From Lachnospiraceae bacterium (GTDB lineage: Bacteria; Bacillota; Clostridia; Lachnospirales; Lachnospiraceae), in assembly GCA_017635395.1 (NCBI GenBank), contig JAGBLN010000016.1, positions 1 through 64,000 on the forward strand: a stretch of DNA of 64,000 nucleotides. Reading direction: 5' to 3'. The notes beneath the pieces were generated by a model. It was not told where the DNA came from. It saw only the letters and a program-made list of their open reading frames with translations, and searched no databases. Below, piece after piece: positions 25,440 to 34,459 of the stretch. The position numbers were made by a program, and so were the translations under genes. Positions within the stretch are counted from its first letter, which is position 1. The number at the start of each line of letters is the position of its first letter.

Positions 25440-27522
25440 GATCAGAAATGAAAAAAACAGAGAATTAACGGAGAGGTACGTGGATGCCCTTATAAGGCTT
25501 CCCATGTATTCAAAGGAGTGGACGAATTACAATCCTTCTGACCCCGGTATAACCATACTGGAGGAACTCTTAAATGAAGTTGCCCTACAGGGTGCTACGA
25601 TTCCTGCGGTTACCGATAAGCAGAGACTGGCACTGATGAAACTCTTCGGCTTTATGCCTAAGAAAGGGAAGTGTGCCCGTATTCTGCTGACAACAGATGG
25701 TGTAGAACGTTCAGTTCATATTGATGATTCTCAGAAGTTCATGATAGGCGATATGTGCTTTGAGACCCGCAAGGAGCTGGATATAGGCTTAAGCCATCTG
25801 AATGCCGTTTATTTTTCAGATAACGAGGAAGATTTTAAGCTCTTGCCTACCCTTACTCAGGCAGATGCGGTTGTTCCCATACAGGCGCTTGGTTCAGAGG
25901 TAAGTGAAGGTGCTGCTCTTTATTTTATCTGCGATGGTCTGCCTGCTCCAGGAAATGAGTGCATTTTCTATTTCACTATGCGTGACGTGGAAGGACGTAC
26001 CCCTTTTACTGACAGGGCAAATGATGTTTTTGCGTCCCTTGAGTGGGAAATATATACCGCAGCAGGTTTTCTGCCGATAAAGGTGCATGACTATACCGCC
26101 GGTTTCATGGGAAGCGGCGAGGTAAAGATCCGTATGCCTGAGGGAAGTCCCGCATTATTTGAAAAGGTTGATGAAAGCGGATTCTGTCTCAGGGTGAGAG
26201 TAAAAAGGGCTGATTATGATGTGACCCCTGAGTTTTACCAGATAGACGGCTTCCTTTTTGAAGCATGGCAGAAGGATACCCGCGCATCCCTTATTATACA
26301 GTCAAAAAAGGAATTCAGGTTTAAATCGATCCTTTCCAAGGAACCGTATTTTCTGATATTCGGTAAAGAGGAAAAGGGTTCTTCCTATAGGCGTTACCAG
26401 ATAGCAAACGGCAGCGAAGGCACAGGAAGATTCTGTGATGTAGACGGTGATGACGGTGTAAGCTATAAGGTTTCTTTCAGTAAAGAAAAATTTGGCTACG
26501 CACCGGGTGACTATAAAGAGCCCATAAGGATAATCAGCTATTCAGAGGATGTAATGAAGCATTACCGCGTCGGAACGGTTTATGGCTATGATAACGAGAC
26601 CATAAGGCTTCCGATGAAAAATGTAGTTAAGGACAGCTTTACTCTGATTGCCAGAAGGGAAGACGAGAACGGTGAATACCTGTATGATTTCGTAAGGCCT
26701 GACAAGGCTGTTGAAAACGGACTGTATTACCATCTGCTTGAAAAAACTGGCAGGATAGTGATAGAGGATGCAGGAGATTTCATCGGAGCAGAGCTTTTCA
26801 TGGGCTGTGTTTCCGTAACAAGGGGTTCTGCAGGAAATATCCGCTCAGGCTGTGAGTTCACTTCCCCTGCCCTGCCGGGACTTAAATTCAGGAACTGTTC
26901 TGCAGGTACTGGCGGCGCATTCAGAGAGTCTTTTGAAGATGTCAGAAAGCGTCTGATATTGGATATGGATAATCCAAACACTGCAGTAACAGGTGCAGAC
27001 TATGAGCGTATAGTCAGGGAAACACCCGGGCTTTGCATAGGAAAGGTAAAGGCATGGCCTGAGTCGGCAGAGAATACGGTTTACTTAGCTATAATGCCGG
27101 GAATTGGGGCGAAGCATCCAAAGCTTTCTTCGTTATATAAGAAATTGATATCCGAGTACCTTGAGAAAAGGCGTATACTTACTACCAAATTTGAAATACT
27201 TGATCCTGAGTATGTAGGTGTGGACATACGTATAAATGTTTATGTTAAGCCTTATTTCGATAATTACAAGGAAAGCATAGAAGAAGTTCTGCGTGATAGT
27301 ATTCGTTATGTGGATGGCGACAGTAATTTCGGTGATCCGCTGGAGTACGAAACCGTTATAAGAAATGTGGAATCACTTGAATGCGTTGAGTATGTTTCGG
27401 ATATTTCCATGACTGTTCAGAGGGCTGGTTCGGCAAAAGTTTCGGAGTCTGAGCTGGTTCCTAAGAAGAATGTACTGCTTTATCCCGGCAGATTGTATGT
27501 AAATGCCGTTACTTTTGACTGA
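25432..27522 (+). CDS. Baseplate J-like protein, second (Cis12-like)
   Basis: 696 residues. The TTG at 25,432 is preferred because GGGAGGG lies about eight bases before it; the frame continues back to another TTG at 25,408. The opening (YVDALIRLPMYSKEWTNYNPSDPGITILEEL, quoted by ends) is typical of the second J-like protein of extracellular CIS, and the later part (DMDNPNTAVTGADYERIVRETPGL, then VWVDIRINVYVKPYF-like strands) is the conserved J domain. It should form the wedge heterodimer with the previous product, as gp6/gp53-like pairs do in phage T4. Confidence 0.85.
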   Translation: MLEIRNEKNRELTERYVDALIRLPMYSKEWTNYNPSDPGITILEELLNEVALQGATIPAVTDKQRLALMKLFGFMPKKGKCARILLTTDGVERSVHIDDSQKFMIGDMCFETRKELDIGLSHLNAVYFSDNEEDFKLLPTLTQADAVVPIQALGSEVSEGAALYFICDGLPAPGNECIFYFTMRDVEGRTPFTDRANDVFASLEWEIYTAAGFLPIKVHDYTAGFMGSGEVKIRMPEGSPALFEKVDESGFCLRVRVKRADYDVTPEFYQIDGFLFEAWQKDTRASLIIQSKKEFRFKSILSKEPYFLIFGKEEKGSSYRRYQIANGSEGTGRFCDVDGDDGVSYKVSFSKEKFGYAPGDYKEPIRIISYSEDVMKHYRVGTVYGYDNETIRLPMKNVVKDSFTLIARREDENGEYLYDFVRPDKAVENGLYYHLLEKTGRIVIEDAGDFIGAELFMGCVSVTRGSAGNIRSGCEFTSPALPGLKFRNCSAGTGGAFRESFEDVRKRLILDMDNPNTAVTGADYERIVRETPGLCIGKVKAWPESAENTVYLAIMPGIGAKHPKLSSLYKKLISEYLEKRRILTTKFEILDPEYVGVDIRINVYVKPYFDNYKESIEEVLRDSIRYVDGDSNFGDPLEYETVIRNVESLECVEYVSDISMTVQRAGSAKVSESELVPKKNVLLYPGRLYVNAVTFD

Positions 27523-27536
27523 CAGGGAGGCGAAAA

Positions 27537-28580
27537 ATGGCTGGAAAGACTTATTCCATTAAGAGAAACCGAATAAAAGATGCTATTCTGGAAGGGTTTA
27601 CTGTTCAGGACGATGCCTTGGTTGCTGATGAGTCAGTATACAGAAATATTGTTATCTTTAAGCCCATAGATAGCGGAAAGAAAGATTCCGAGTGGGGGCG
27701 TTTTGCAGTTAAAGCGCAGATGGATTCAAATATGCTGATCACTGTTTTTGCCTTTGCTGTTAACGATAAGCTTCCGGAAGACGATGTTTCAAATATAGAG
27801 TTCTTCAGGCGTGATAGTATACAGTGTACCAAGGGAATGAAGGATGTATTGCTTTATTCACTGGAAGGAAGGTATCTGTATCTTGCGATAACAATCGAGG
27901 AAACCGGCTCTTGTATACTGGAGAATATGAAAGTCTATCAGCATGGAGATACCTTTATGGAAGAGCTTCCTGAAATATACAGGGACAGGAATTCTTTCAT
28001 CCATAGGTATATGTCGATCTTTTCGACTGTGCATGGGGAGTTCCAGGATGAGATAGAAGAGCTTGATAAGATACTGGATCTTGATACCTGTCCGGTTGAA
28101 CTGCTTCCCGTATATGCTTCGTGGATGGGAATAGAAATCAGCAGTAAATTCCTTCCTGAAGATACTCTGAGGACCTTTGTAAAAGAGCTGTATACCCTGA
28201 CCGGATACAAGGGAACACGCTATGCGCTTGAAAGAGTGTTTCAGATAATCTTAGGCGAGGATGTCAGGATAATCGAAAACCAGAATATAAACTTTACGGA
28301 TGACATTGTAGAAGGATTGCCTTATGGAAATGCTGAAAGAGGACCCTTTGATGTAGACGTTTTAGTGAGAAAGCGCCTGTCCGAAACCATGTACCAGCAG
28401 CTGCTTTTCTTAGCAAACCAGTTTGTTCCTGCCAGGACGGTCCTGCATATTGATGTTTTGGGAGAGAGCTCGGTTATGGATTTCGGCAGTTACCTTGATA
28501 TGAATGCAAACCTGCCTGAGGATAAGGCTGTTATTCTTGATGAGAACGTGGGTATCAGTGATAGGATAAAGCTGCAGTGA
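27537..28580 (+). CDS. Phage tail protein I-like baseplate component (Cis13-like)
   Basis: 347 residues, GGGAGG site. Residues about 140-310 fit P2 tail protein I: FMEELPEIYRD, FIHRYMSIFSTVHGEFQDEIEEL (ends quoted), LLPVYASWMGIEI, ELYTLTGYKGTRYALERVF. The N-terminal 130 residues are a beta-rich domain resembling a carbohydrate-binding or receptor-contact jelly roll. In phages protein I connects fibres to the baseplate. It is the last tail gene; a new promoter follows, so the long cluster probably ends here although no clear terminator was seen. Confidence 0.85.
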   Translation: MAGKTYSIKRNRIKDAILEGFTVQDDALVADESVYRNIVIFKPIDSGKKDSEWGRFAVKAQMDSNMLITVFAFAVNDKLPEDDVSNIEFFRRDSIQCTKGMKDVLLYSLEGRYLYLAITIEETGSCILENMKVYQHGDTFMEELPEIYRDRNSFIHRYMSIFSTVHGEFQDEIEELDKILDLDTCPVELLPVYASWMGIEISSKFLPEDTLRTFVKELYTLTGYKGTRYALERVFQIILGEDVRIIENQNINFTDDIVEGLPYGNAERGPFDVDVLVRKRLSETMYQQLLFLANQFVPARTVLHIDVLGESSVMDFGSYLDMNANLPEDKAVILDENVGISDRIKLQ

Positions 28581-28607
28581 TAAGAACGATTTGTTGTGGT
28601 TGTGATT

Positions 28608-28636
28608 TTGACATAGGTAAAATAATATATTATAAT
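28608..28636 (+). promoter_or_regulatory. Consensus sigma-A promoter for the STAS/ABC pair
   Basis: A perfect TTGACA (28,608-28,613) and a perfect TATAAT (28,631-28,636) are separated by 17 bases. Transcription would begin near 28,643, leaving about 55 bases of leader before the STAS gene. This makes the downstream pair independent of transcription through the tail genes. Confidence 0.85.
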
Positions 28637-28697
28637 GAATCGTTAAGATTTACAAAGTAGGACGACTAAAAGTAGAACTAAATTTGGGTATAATCTG

Positions 28698-28997
28698 ATG
28701 ACAATTACTGATGAATTTGTAGATGACAAGCTTGTCATTTCCATAGAGGGACGTATCGAGACAAATACTGCACCTGAGTTTCAGAATGCAGTTCTTGGTG
28801 CGTTTCAGAAATGCAGTAACATCGTTCTCGATTTTGAAGAGGTTTCATATATTTCCAGTGCCGGACTGCGCGGTCTCCTGCTGGGACAGAAAACAGCCCA
28901 GTCAAAGGGTGGTTCCATGGTATTGACGAATGTTAACGATGCAGTGATGGAAGTACTTAAGATGACCGGATTTAAGAATATTTTGACAATACAGTGA
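28698..28997 (+). CDS. STAS-domain anti-sigma factor antagonist
   Basis: 99 residues, whole length a STAS domain like SpoIIAA/RsbV: VISIEGRIETNTAPEFQ, IVLDFEEVSYISSAGLRGLL, and VLKMTGFKNIL at the end. Ser54 is in the place of the serine phosphorylated by RsbW-type kinases. In partner switching, the unphosphorylated form binds the kinase/anti-sigma factor and frees its target. An RsbW-like kinase (36,721) and a SpoIIE phosphatase (35,043) lie 7-8 kb downstream, suggesting a complete module. The ribosome site is weak. The stop overlaps the next start. Confidence 0.88.
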   Translation: MTITDEFVDDKLVISIEGRIETNTAPEFQNAVLGAFQKCSNIVLDFEEVSYISSAGLRGLLLGQKTAQSKGGSMVLTNVNDAVMEVLKMTGFKNILTIQ

Positions 28998-29653
28998 TTG
29001 AATTTAAAAATGTAAATTTTGCATATAAAGAGGAACCCGTTTTTTCCGGTCTCAACATGACGGTTGATGCGGGTTCTTTTGTATTGGTAACAGGGGAGAG
29101 CGGCGTGGGCAAAACCACGCTTATCAAGCTGATAACCGCTGAATTAAGGCCTGATTCAGGCCAGATCTTTGTTGACGGCAAGGATATATCAAAGCTTAAG
29201 GACAGGGACCTGCCGGCTTATCGTAGAAATATGGGAGTGGTCTTTCAGGATTTCAGGCTGTTAGAGGAATCTACGGTATATGAGAATCTTGATATAGTTC
29301 GTCAGGTCGTAGGCCTGAGCCGTAGGGAGTCTGAAAGGAAGATCACCAGCATTCTTACTCTTTTGGGAATGCAGGATAAATTCAATAATATTCCGCTGGA
29401 ACTTTCCGGCGGTGAAAGACAGCGGCTCTGTATAGGCAGGGCGCTCATGAATAACCCCAGGTTGCTGATCGCTGACGAACCTACGGGCAATCTTGATCCT
29501 GCTAATTCCAGGGAGATCATGAAGATTTTCAGTATTATCAGAAGTCAGGGTATAACTGTCGTGGTTGCTACCCACAATGTAGCTGCCACAGAAGGTTTGA
29601 TATATAAAGAGTTTGTCCTGTCAGATCATACAGGGCATTATATTGAAGAATAA
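28994..29653 (+). CDS. Orphan FtsE-like ABC ATPase
   Basis: 219 residues from a GTG overlapping the STAS stop (GTGA). Walker A GESGVGKT (about 34-41), Q-loop VFQDFRLL, signature LSGGERQR and Walker B RLLIADEP are intact. The stretch AYRRNMGVVFQDFRLL is characteristic of FtsE, the ATPase that works with the permease FtsX to control peptidoglycan hydrolases at division. No FtsX follows; the next genes are on the other strand. Coupling to a STAS protein is unusual. It could serve a permease encoded elsewhere or be recruited to the CIS locus. Confidence 0.82.
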   Translation: MIEFKNVNFAYKEEPVFSGLNMTVDAGSFVLVTGESGVGKTTLIKLITAELRPDSGQIFVDGKDISKLKDRDLPAYRRNMGVVFQDFRLLEESTVYENLDIVRQVVGLSRRESERKITSILTLLGMQDKFNNIPLELSGGERQRLCIGRALMNNPRLLIADEPTGNLDPANSREIMKIFSIIRSQGITVVVATHNVAATEGLIYKEFVLSDHTGHYIEE

Positions 29654-29659
29654 AACCGC

Positions 29660-30316
29660 TCAGCCTTTCGGTGTTTCTGAATCGTCATTTTCCGATTCTT
29701 CGCTTTCAGTGTTTTCTTCAGGTGAATTTTTTAAAGCTTCTTTAACGGCATCAGGAAGATCATCTTCACTTATCTCAGTAAGGCTGATGTACTTGTAGCT
29801 ATATCCGACATTTTTTCCGTCGGCAGTTATTACCTGGTACCAGGACTCTTCTTCCGTAGGCAAAGCGTATACCATGGAGCCGTTGGGAATCTGTGTCAGC
29901 ACGTAAGCATTCAGGGAAGGCTCATCACGCATACAGAGTGAGAGGCCGCCGGTATTTACTGTTCCCTGATATATAGGGCCCACAATGCTGTCATCTACTG
30001 GTGCTTCTGTGGGTTCTTCCGTTGCTTCCACTGTAGGCTCCGGAGTAGGTTCGGGCGTAGGTTCAGCTGTGGGTTCCGGAGTAGGCGTAGCCGTTTCTTC
30101 AGTGGGGGCCGGAGTCTCTTCTGTTGCAGCAGGAGTATCTGTAATGATGTTTTCCGCCTGCATATCAGTGTCCACTACTATAGTGGTATTGTTTTCAAAC
30201 TTGTCTTTGGCATTGCTTGAGAGCGACGGGAAAAAACAGTACAGTAAAGCTGCAAAACAGCCCAAGCCAAGATAAATCCATATTCCTGTAAATAGTATTT
30301 TTTTATTCTTATCCAT
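29660..30316 (-). CDS. Membrane-anchored SH3-like protein with Thr/Pro/Glu linker
   Basis: 218 residues. One N-terminal helix (about 9-30), a spacer of about 65 residues made almost only of T, P, E and A (TPEPTAEPTPEP repeats), an SH3-like domain (about 115-180; LSLCMRDEPSLNAYVLTQIPNGSMVYAL with VGYSYKYI, quoted by ends) and an acidic tail. Bacterial SH3 domains often bind cell wall peptides, and such low-complexity linkers commonly cross the wall. It converges on the FtsE-like gene with six bases between stops. Confidence 0.75.
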   Translation of the reverse strand: MDKNKKILFTGIWIYLGLGCFAALLYCFFPSLSSNAKDKFENNTTIVVDTDMQAENIITDTPAATEETPAPTEETATPTPEPTAEPTPEPTPEPTVEATEEPTEAPVDDSIVGPIYQGTVNTGGLSLCMRDEPSLNAYVLTQIPNGSMVYALPTEEESWYQVITADGKNVGYSYKYISLTEISEDDLPDAVKEALKNSPEENTESEESENDDSETPKG

Positions 30317-30343
30317 ATTCTGCCTTTTGTATGACTGTTGTCT

Positions 30344-31258
30344 TTAGGTTGTGGGAAGCTGGATGTATATAGCCATTCCTGCGCCTACATTACTTCTTGC
30401 GTAAATCGTGCCGCCGTAGTAATTTACTATGGCCCGGGCCTGGGTGAGCCCAAGTCCGTTGCCGCTTATTCTGTTTGCACCCTGATAGTTCAGCTCGAAT
30501 ATCCTGTCAGTTTCCTTTTCTGAAAGACCTTCGCCGGTATCCTTCATTACAATGAAAATGTCGCTTCCTATGTTGGATATGGTAATGGTAAGTGAGCCGG
30601 CGCGCTTCATATATTTTATAGAATTATCGATGATATTTTTGAAAAGGATCCTCATTCTTGTGGGTGAGGCCTTTACCATCATGCTTTCAGCTGCTGTTGA
30701 GATGTGGATGGCAAGTCCTGCGTCTCTTGCGCTTTCAGTAAGTTCCTTGACTGCCTCGCCGGCAATAGCGATTATATCTACGGTAGCTGTTTCTGATTCA
30801 CTTATAGGAGGAAGCAGGGACGAAAGATCGGGTTCTGCCTTCGCAGGTGCCTTGACAGCTGTTTTTTCTTCCAGTTCTTTCTCCAGCTCGGATTTTGTTC
30901 TTTTCAGTTCGATGATTTCATTTTCAAGGGATTCCTTTTCCAGTCCTAGTTTCTCGCTGAATTCTCTGAGGCCGGTCAGTGCTTCGTCCTTTTCCTGGAC
31001 GTTTTTCTCGCTTATCTGCAGCATACTCTTTAATTCAATGTTCTTTCGCTGCAGTTCCTCGAACTCGTCGTCATTGGAAGCATCTTCCACTGTTTCGCTG
31101 CATTCTGAAACATTAAGCCAGCACATTACTATCAGCAGGATGCTGTGAAGGGTGATCAGTATTATATTTACAAATACATCGAATTTGAACAGCCCGAATA
31201 ATGTAAGTATAAAAAGCAGTATAGCGGGCAATAAAAGACTGGCATGGCTTTTTTTCAT
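30344..31258 (-). CDS. Histidine-kinase-like ATPase lacking an H-box
   Basis: 304 residues; the start at 31,258 follows AAGGAGTG, whereas the frame extends to 31,318 without a site. Two adjacent membrane helices (about 5-45), a coiled coil (about 65-130) and a HATPase domain with N-box (LFKNIIDNSIKYM), G1 (DTGEGLS) and G2 (GNGLGLTQA). The region ahead of the ATPase domain (AGEAVKELTESARDAG) has no H-E/D-x-x-T/P phosphorylation motif. No response regulator is adjacent. It may phosphorylate in trans or act as an ATP-dependent sensor. It is transcribed away from the MFS fusion gene. Confidence 0.75.
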   Translation of the reverse strand: MKKSHASLLLPAILLFILTLFGLFKFDVFVNIILITLHSILLIVMCWLNVSECSETVEDASNDDEFEELQRKNIELKSMLQISEKNVQEKDEALTGLREFSEKLGLEKESLENEIIELKRTKSELEKELEEKTAVKAPAKAEPDLSSLLPPISESETATVDIIAIAGEAVKELTESARDAGLAIHISTAAESMMVKASPTRMRILFKNIIDNSIKYMKRAGSLTITISNIGSDIFIVMKDTGEGLSEKETDRIFELNYQGANRISGNGLGLTQARAIVNYYGGTIYARSNVGAGMAIYIQLPTT

Positions 31259-31435
31259 GGGATACACTCCTTGAATAATCGTTATACTGAAAGCTAATTT
31301 TGGATATGCCATCAGCAATGGGTACCTGATGCTACCCTGAATAGTTATCTTTAATTTTCAACGATTTTATGATACCATATTTAGTTGATTGTGTGTTAAT
31401 TTTTTGTTTTTGTTTAAACTGAATGGACATATAAG

Positions 31436-34400
31436 ATGGGCAAAAGAACTAAGTCGGTAAAAAGGATAAAACAGCTTGCAGAAAACCGCGTGCTTGTGCT
31501 GGCATGTTTTTTTGTACTGCTCATATTACTGATTTTTTTAAGCTTTTTTAATGATTATCTTGATGACGGACTGACATATGAAGTGACTTCGGCGAGTGAG
31601 GCTACTGTGGGAGCAACGGGGCATCTTCTTGTCATTGACCGGAGCATGAAGACTGTGCTTGTGATGGATGAAAATGACAGGATTGATTATGAACTGACAG
31701 GCGGAGAGGGCGAATACGGTTTCTATTATGCGCAGCATCTGGCAGCGGATGAGGCGGAGAATCTTTACATTGTGGATGTTGAATATGGCAGCCGCGGCAA
31801 TCTTATAGACAAGGAGAGAATACTGCTTTTTGGAGATAAGGGTTATGAGACTCTTTGGGAAAGGGATTATACAGAGGTCGAGGATGGACCGCTTCAGTAC
31901 AGTACTATAAAGACAATTTATGATGAGGCGGGAACAATATATTTTATCAGGGATACGGGTGAGAACATTGAGGTTTATTTTTTCAATGCATCGCGTGATG
32001 CCGTGATGTGCCGCAGCGTCCCTGCACGGATGAAGATAAACGATGCTATGTATGACTCAGGGCATGACAGACTTGTGGTTGCCTATCGTAATGGCAGTGT
32101 AGTGCAGTATGATAGTGGCGATATGACCGGGGTGGACATAGATCTTCCTGAAGGAACGAATCCTTGGACACTGGATGTGGCAGATGAAGTTATTTACATT
32201 TCTGACCCAAATAGATGCATTATATACGCATATGATCTTCATGGTGACGGAAAAGCAACGGAACTGATGGAGACAGGTTACCCGGTTTATGAGATGTGTG
32301 TGGATGCAGATGCAAACCTGTTTGTAGGTGTTGATAATACTGCAGTAGTAAGGTCATCATTTTCCGATGTTGGTTCATTGGAATATGTCAATATGCTGGC
32401 CAATAATGATTTCTATATGACTGTGATTGTCTGGATAGTGATGATATTCACTTGTGTCCTGGGATTGCTGTTTTTGCTCTTTGCCGGTGTCAAACTTTTG
32501 TTTATGGCACTGGAGAATGAATCTGTACTGAGGATTCTGATGGTTGTTGTTGCCAGCGTTCTCATATCTACTTTTATCACATACATACTGATGGGTGAGG
32601 CAAAGAATGAGCGTTTACAGTTTAGGAACGACAGCGTAAGGGTATTTGCCGAACTGATGCTCTCGGCGATAGACACTGAAAGGCTTGTTAGTCTTGATTC
32701 GATTGATTCCTATGGGAGTGAGGATTTCATTGCAGTCAAGGAGCCGCTTGATGAAATGATAGAAGTGGGGTACGCCAGTGGCTTCTATTATTATTATGTA
32801 ATATATACTACGGATCAGGTAAACATCAATTCTGTTATGGATTATGAGGAGACAGTCGCCACGGGTGGTGCTGTTTATGAATTTGGCGATAATGACTATT
32901 CCAAGGTACTTAAGACCGGAACGCCGATAAATACAACTGAAACCAGCAGTTATGGTGCCTGGTCATTTGTACTTGAGCCTGTAAGGGATTCTTCCGGAAG
33001 GATAGTGGCACTTCTTGAAGTGGGTCAGAATCTTGACAAGATGCAGAGAGAACAGACAAAACTTATACAGGAAATGGTACTTAATGTTATCTGTTGCGCC
33101 GTTGTCATGACTATGTTCATGCTTGAGTTCCTGTTCCTGTTTAATTTTGTTGAGGAGAGAATTGAGAAAAATAAAATCAAGGCAAATGATATGCCGTCGC
33201 GTGTTCCCTTAAGGACGCTCATGTTCCTTTCTTATGCGGCAGATTCCATGCAGGATGTTTTTATGGTCCTGCTTTGTACGGAACTGTATGACGGTTCCCT
33301 TCCTATCGCAAGTGGCGTAGCTATAGCGCTGCCGATGTCAATACAGCTGCTGCTTATGGCTATATTCTCAATGGTGGGAGGCAGATTTGCGGAAAAATTT
33401 GGCGTGAAATTTGCGCTTATAACCGGATTTGCCCTTCAGGCTGCAGGTTTCATAATTTGTTTTGCCAGTGGAAATTATTATGGCGTACTCATTGGTAAGG
33501 CTTTCATAGGAATGGGCATGGGAGTCGTATATGTGTCGTGTAATACTGCCGCATCAGAGGCTGACGGTGAAGAAAGCTCCGAGCAGGCATTTGCCGGAGT
33601 TTCAGCAGGAACTCTTTCTGGAGTGACCATAGGTGCCGGTATTTCATCCGTGCTGCTTTCTATGGGCGGTTATAAACTTATATATATTGTTGGTGCAGTG
33701 CTGTTAGGTTTAGGCCTTGTTATTTCCTTCTTCATGGTTCCCTTCCGTAAGAAAGAAAAAGCCCTGCTTGCGACAATTAGGGCTAAGGAATCAGCCAAAG
33801 AAAAAGAAGATGAAGACGGTGATGCACACAAGTCATTTATATGGTTTTTTACCAGAAGGAGAGTTGTGGCATTTTTCCTGATGATACTGCTCCCTTTTAT
33901 GATGTCTCTGTCCTATAGGGAATATTTTTTCCCTATCATTGCGGATGGTGCGGGAATTTCGGAAACAAGGATAGGACAGATTTACCTGCTCTGCGGAATG
34001 GTTGTACTGTATATTGGACCGTATATTGCAAACGGCATGATAAAGAGATATGGTGCAGGCAGCGCAGTGGTTTGTTCAAGCATACTGATGGCTGCGAATA
34101 TGGCTATATATGTTGTATTCCCTACTGTATATTCAGCCATCGTCGGAGTGGTCATCCTATCGCTGATCATATCCTTTGCATACACCTGCCAGTATACTTA
34201 TTTCAGCGAACTGAACGAGGTAAAGGCATATGGAGGCGGAAAGGCCATGGGAATTTATTCCATGATGGAAAGTGCCGGACAGACGCTGGGCCCTATAGTT
34301 TACGGATTCCTGCTTTCTTTCGGTATGGTTGAAGGAATAAGGAATTTCATGGTCATTATGGGCGTGCTTGTAATCTTATTCCTTATATTTACTTTTGATA

Positions 34401-34459
34401 AGAACAGCGTAGGAAAGCTACTGAAGAGAAATAAAAAGCCGGGGGTGGCTAATGATTGA
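31436..34459 (+). CDS. Sensor domain fused to an MFS transporter
   Basis: 1007 residues. A signal anchor (about 19-41), an outside propeller-like region (42-320), two membrane helices (323-385), a Cache-like outside region (386-545), a further helix (547-570), then a complete MFS-like domain (about 585-990; GGRFAEKFGVKFAL as motif A-like loop, PFRKKEKA central loop). The first half has the same order of parts as the cyclase-like receptor at 845, including DSVRVFAELMLSAID versus DSAKVLAVDETLYSID after helix three. The MFS part may have become a signalling rather than transport output. It begins an operon with a GNAT, a phosphatase and an anti-sigma-like kinase. Confidence 0.75.
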   Translation: MGKRTKSVKRIKQLAENRVLVLACFFVLLILLIFLSFFNDYLDDGLTYEVTSASEATVGATGHLLVIDRSMKTVLVMDENDRIDYELTGGEGEYGFYYAQHLAADEAENLYIVDVEYGSRGNLIDKERILLFGDKGYETLWERDYTEVEDGPLQYSTIKTIYDEAGTIYFIRDTGENIEVYFFNASRDAVMCRSVPARMKINDAMYDSGHDRLVVAYRNGSVVQYDSGDMTGVDIDLPEGTNPWTLDVADEVIYISDPNRCIIYAYDLHGDGKATELMETGYPVYEMCVDADANLFVGVDNTAVVRSSFSDVGSLEYVNMLANNDFYMTVIVWIVMIFTCVLGLLFLLFAGVKLLFMALENESVLRILMVVVASVLISTFITYILMGEAKNERLQFRNDSVRVFAELMLSAIDTERLVSLDSIDSYGSEDFIAVKEPLDEMIEVGYASGFYYYYVIYTTDQVNINSVMDYEETVATGGAVYEFGDNDYSKVLKTGTPINTTETSSYGAWSFVLEPVRDSSGRIVALLEVGQNLDKMQREQTKLIQEMVLNVICCAVVMTMFMLEFLFLFNFVEERIEKNKIKANDMPSRVPLRTLMFLSYAADSMQDVFMVLLCTELYDGSLPIASGVAIALPMSIQLLLMAIFSMVGGRFAEKFGVKFALITGFALQAAGFIICFASGNYYGVLIGKAFIGMGMGVVYVSCNTAASEADGEESSEQAFAGVSAGTLSGVTIGAGISSVLLSMGGYKLIYIVGAVLLGLGLVISFFMVPFRKKEKALLATIRAKESAKEKEDEDGDAHKSFIWFFTRRRVVAFFLMILLPFMMSLSYREYFFPIIADGAGISETRIGQIYLLCGMVVLYIGPYIANGMIKRYGAGSAVVCSSILMAANMAIYVVFPTVYSAIVGVVILSLIISFAYTCQYTYFSELNEVKAYGGGKAMGIYSMMESAGQTLGPIVYGFLLSFGMVEGIRNFMVIMGVLVILFLIFTFDKNSVGKLLKRNKKPGVAND

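Noticed and set aside
9204..28580. Prophage
   Set aside because: No capsid, portal, terminase, integrase, repressor, holin or lysin was seen, and DUF4255, DUF4280 and DUF6760 point to a CIS.
28689..28694. Second TATAAT next to the STAS start codon
   Set aside because: It has no -35 box at the right distance and would start transcription inside the gene; the promoter at 28,608 is far better.
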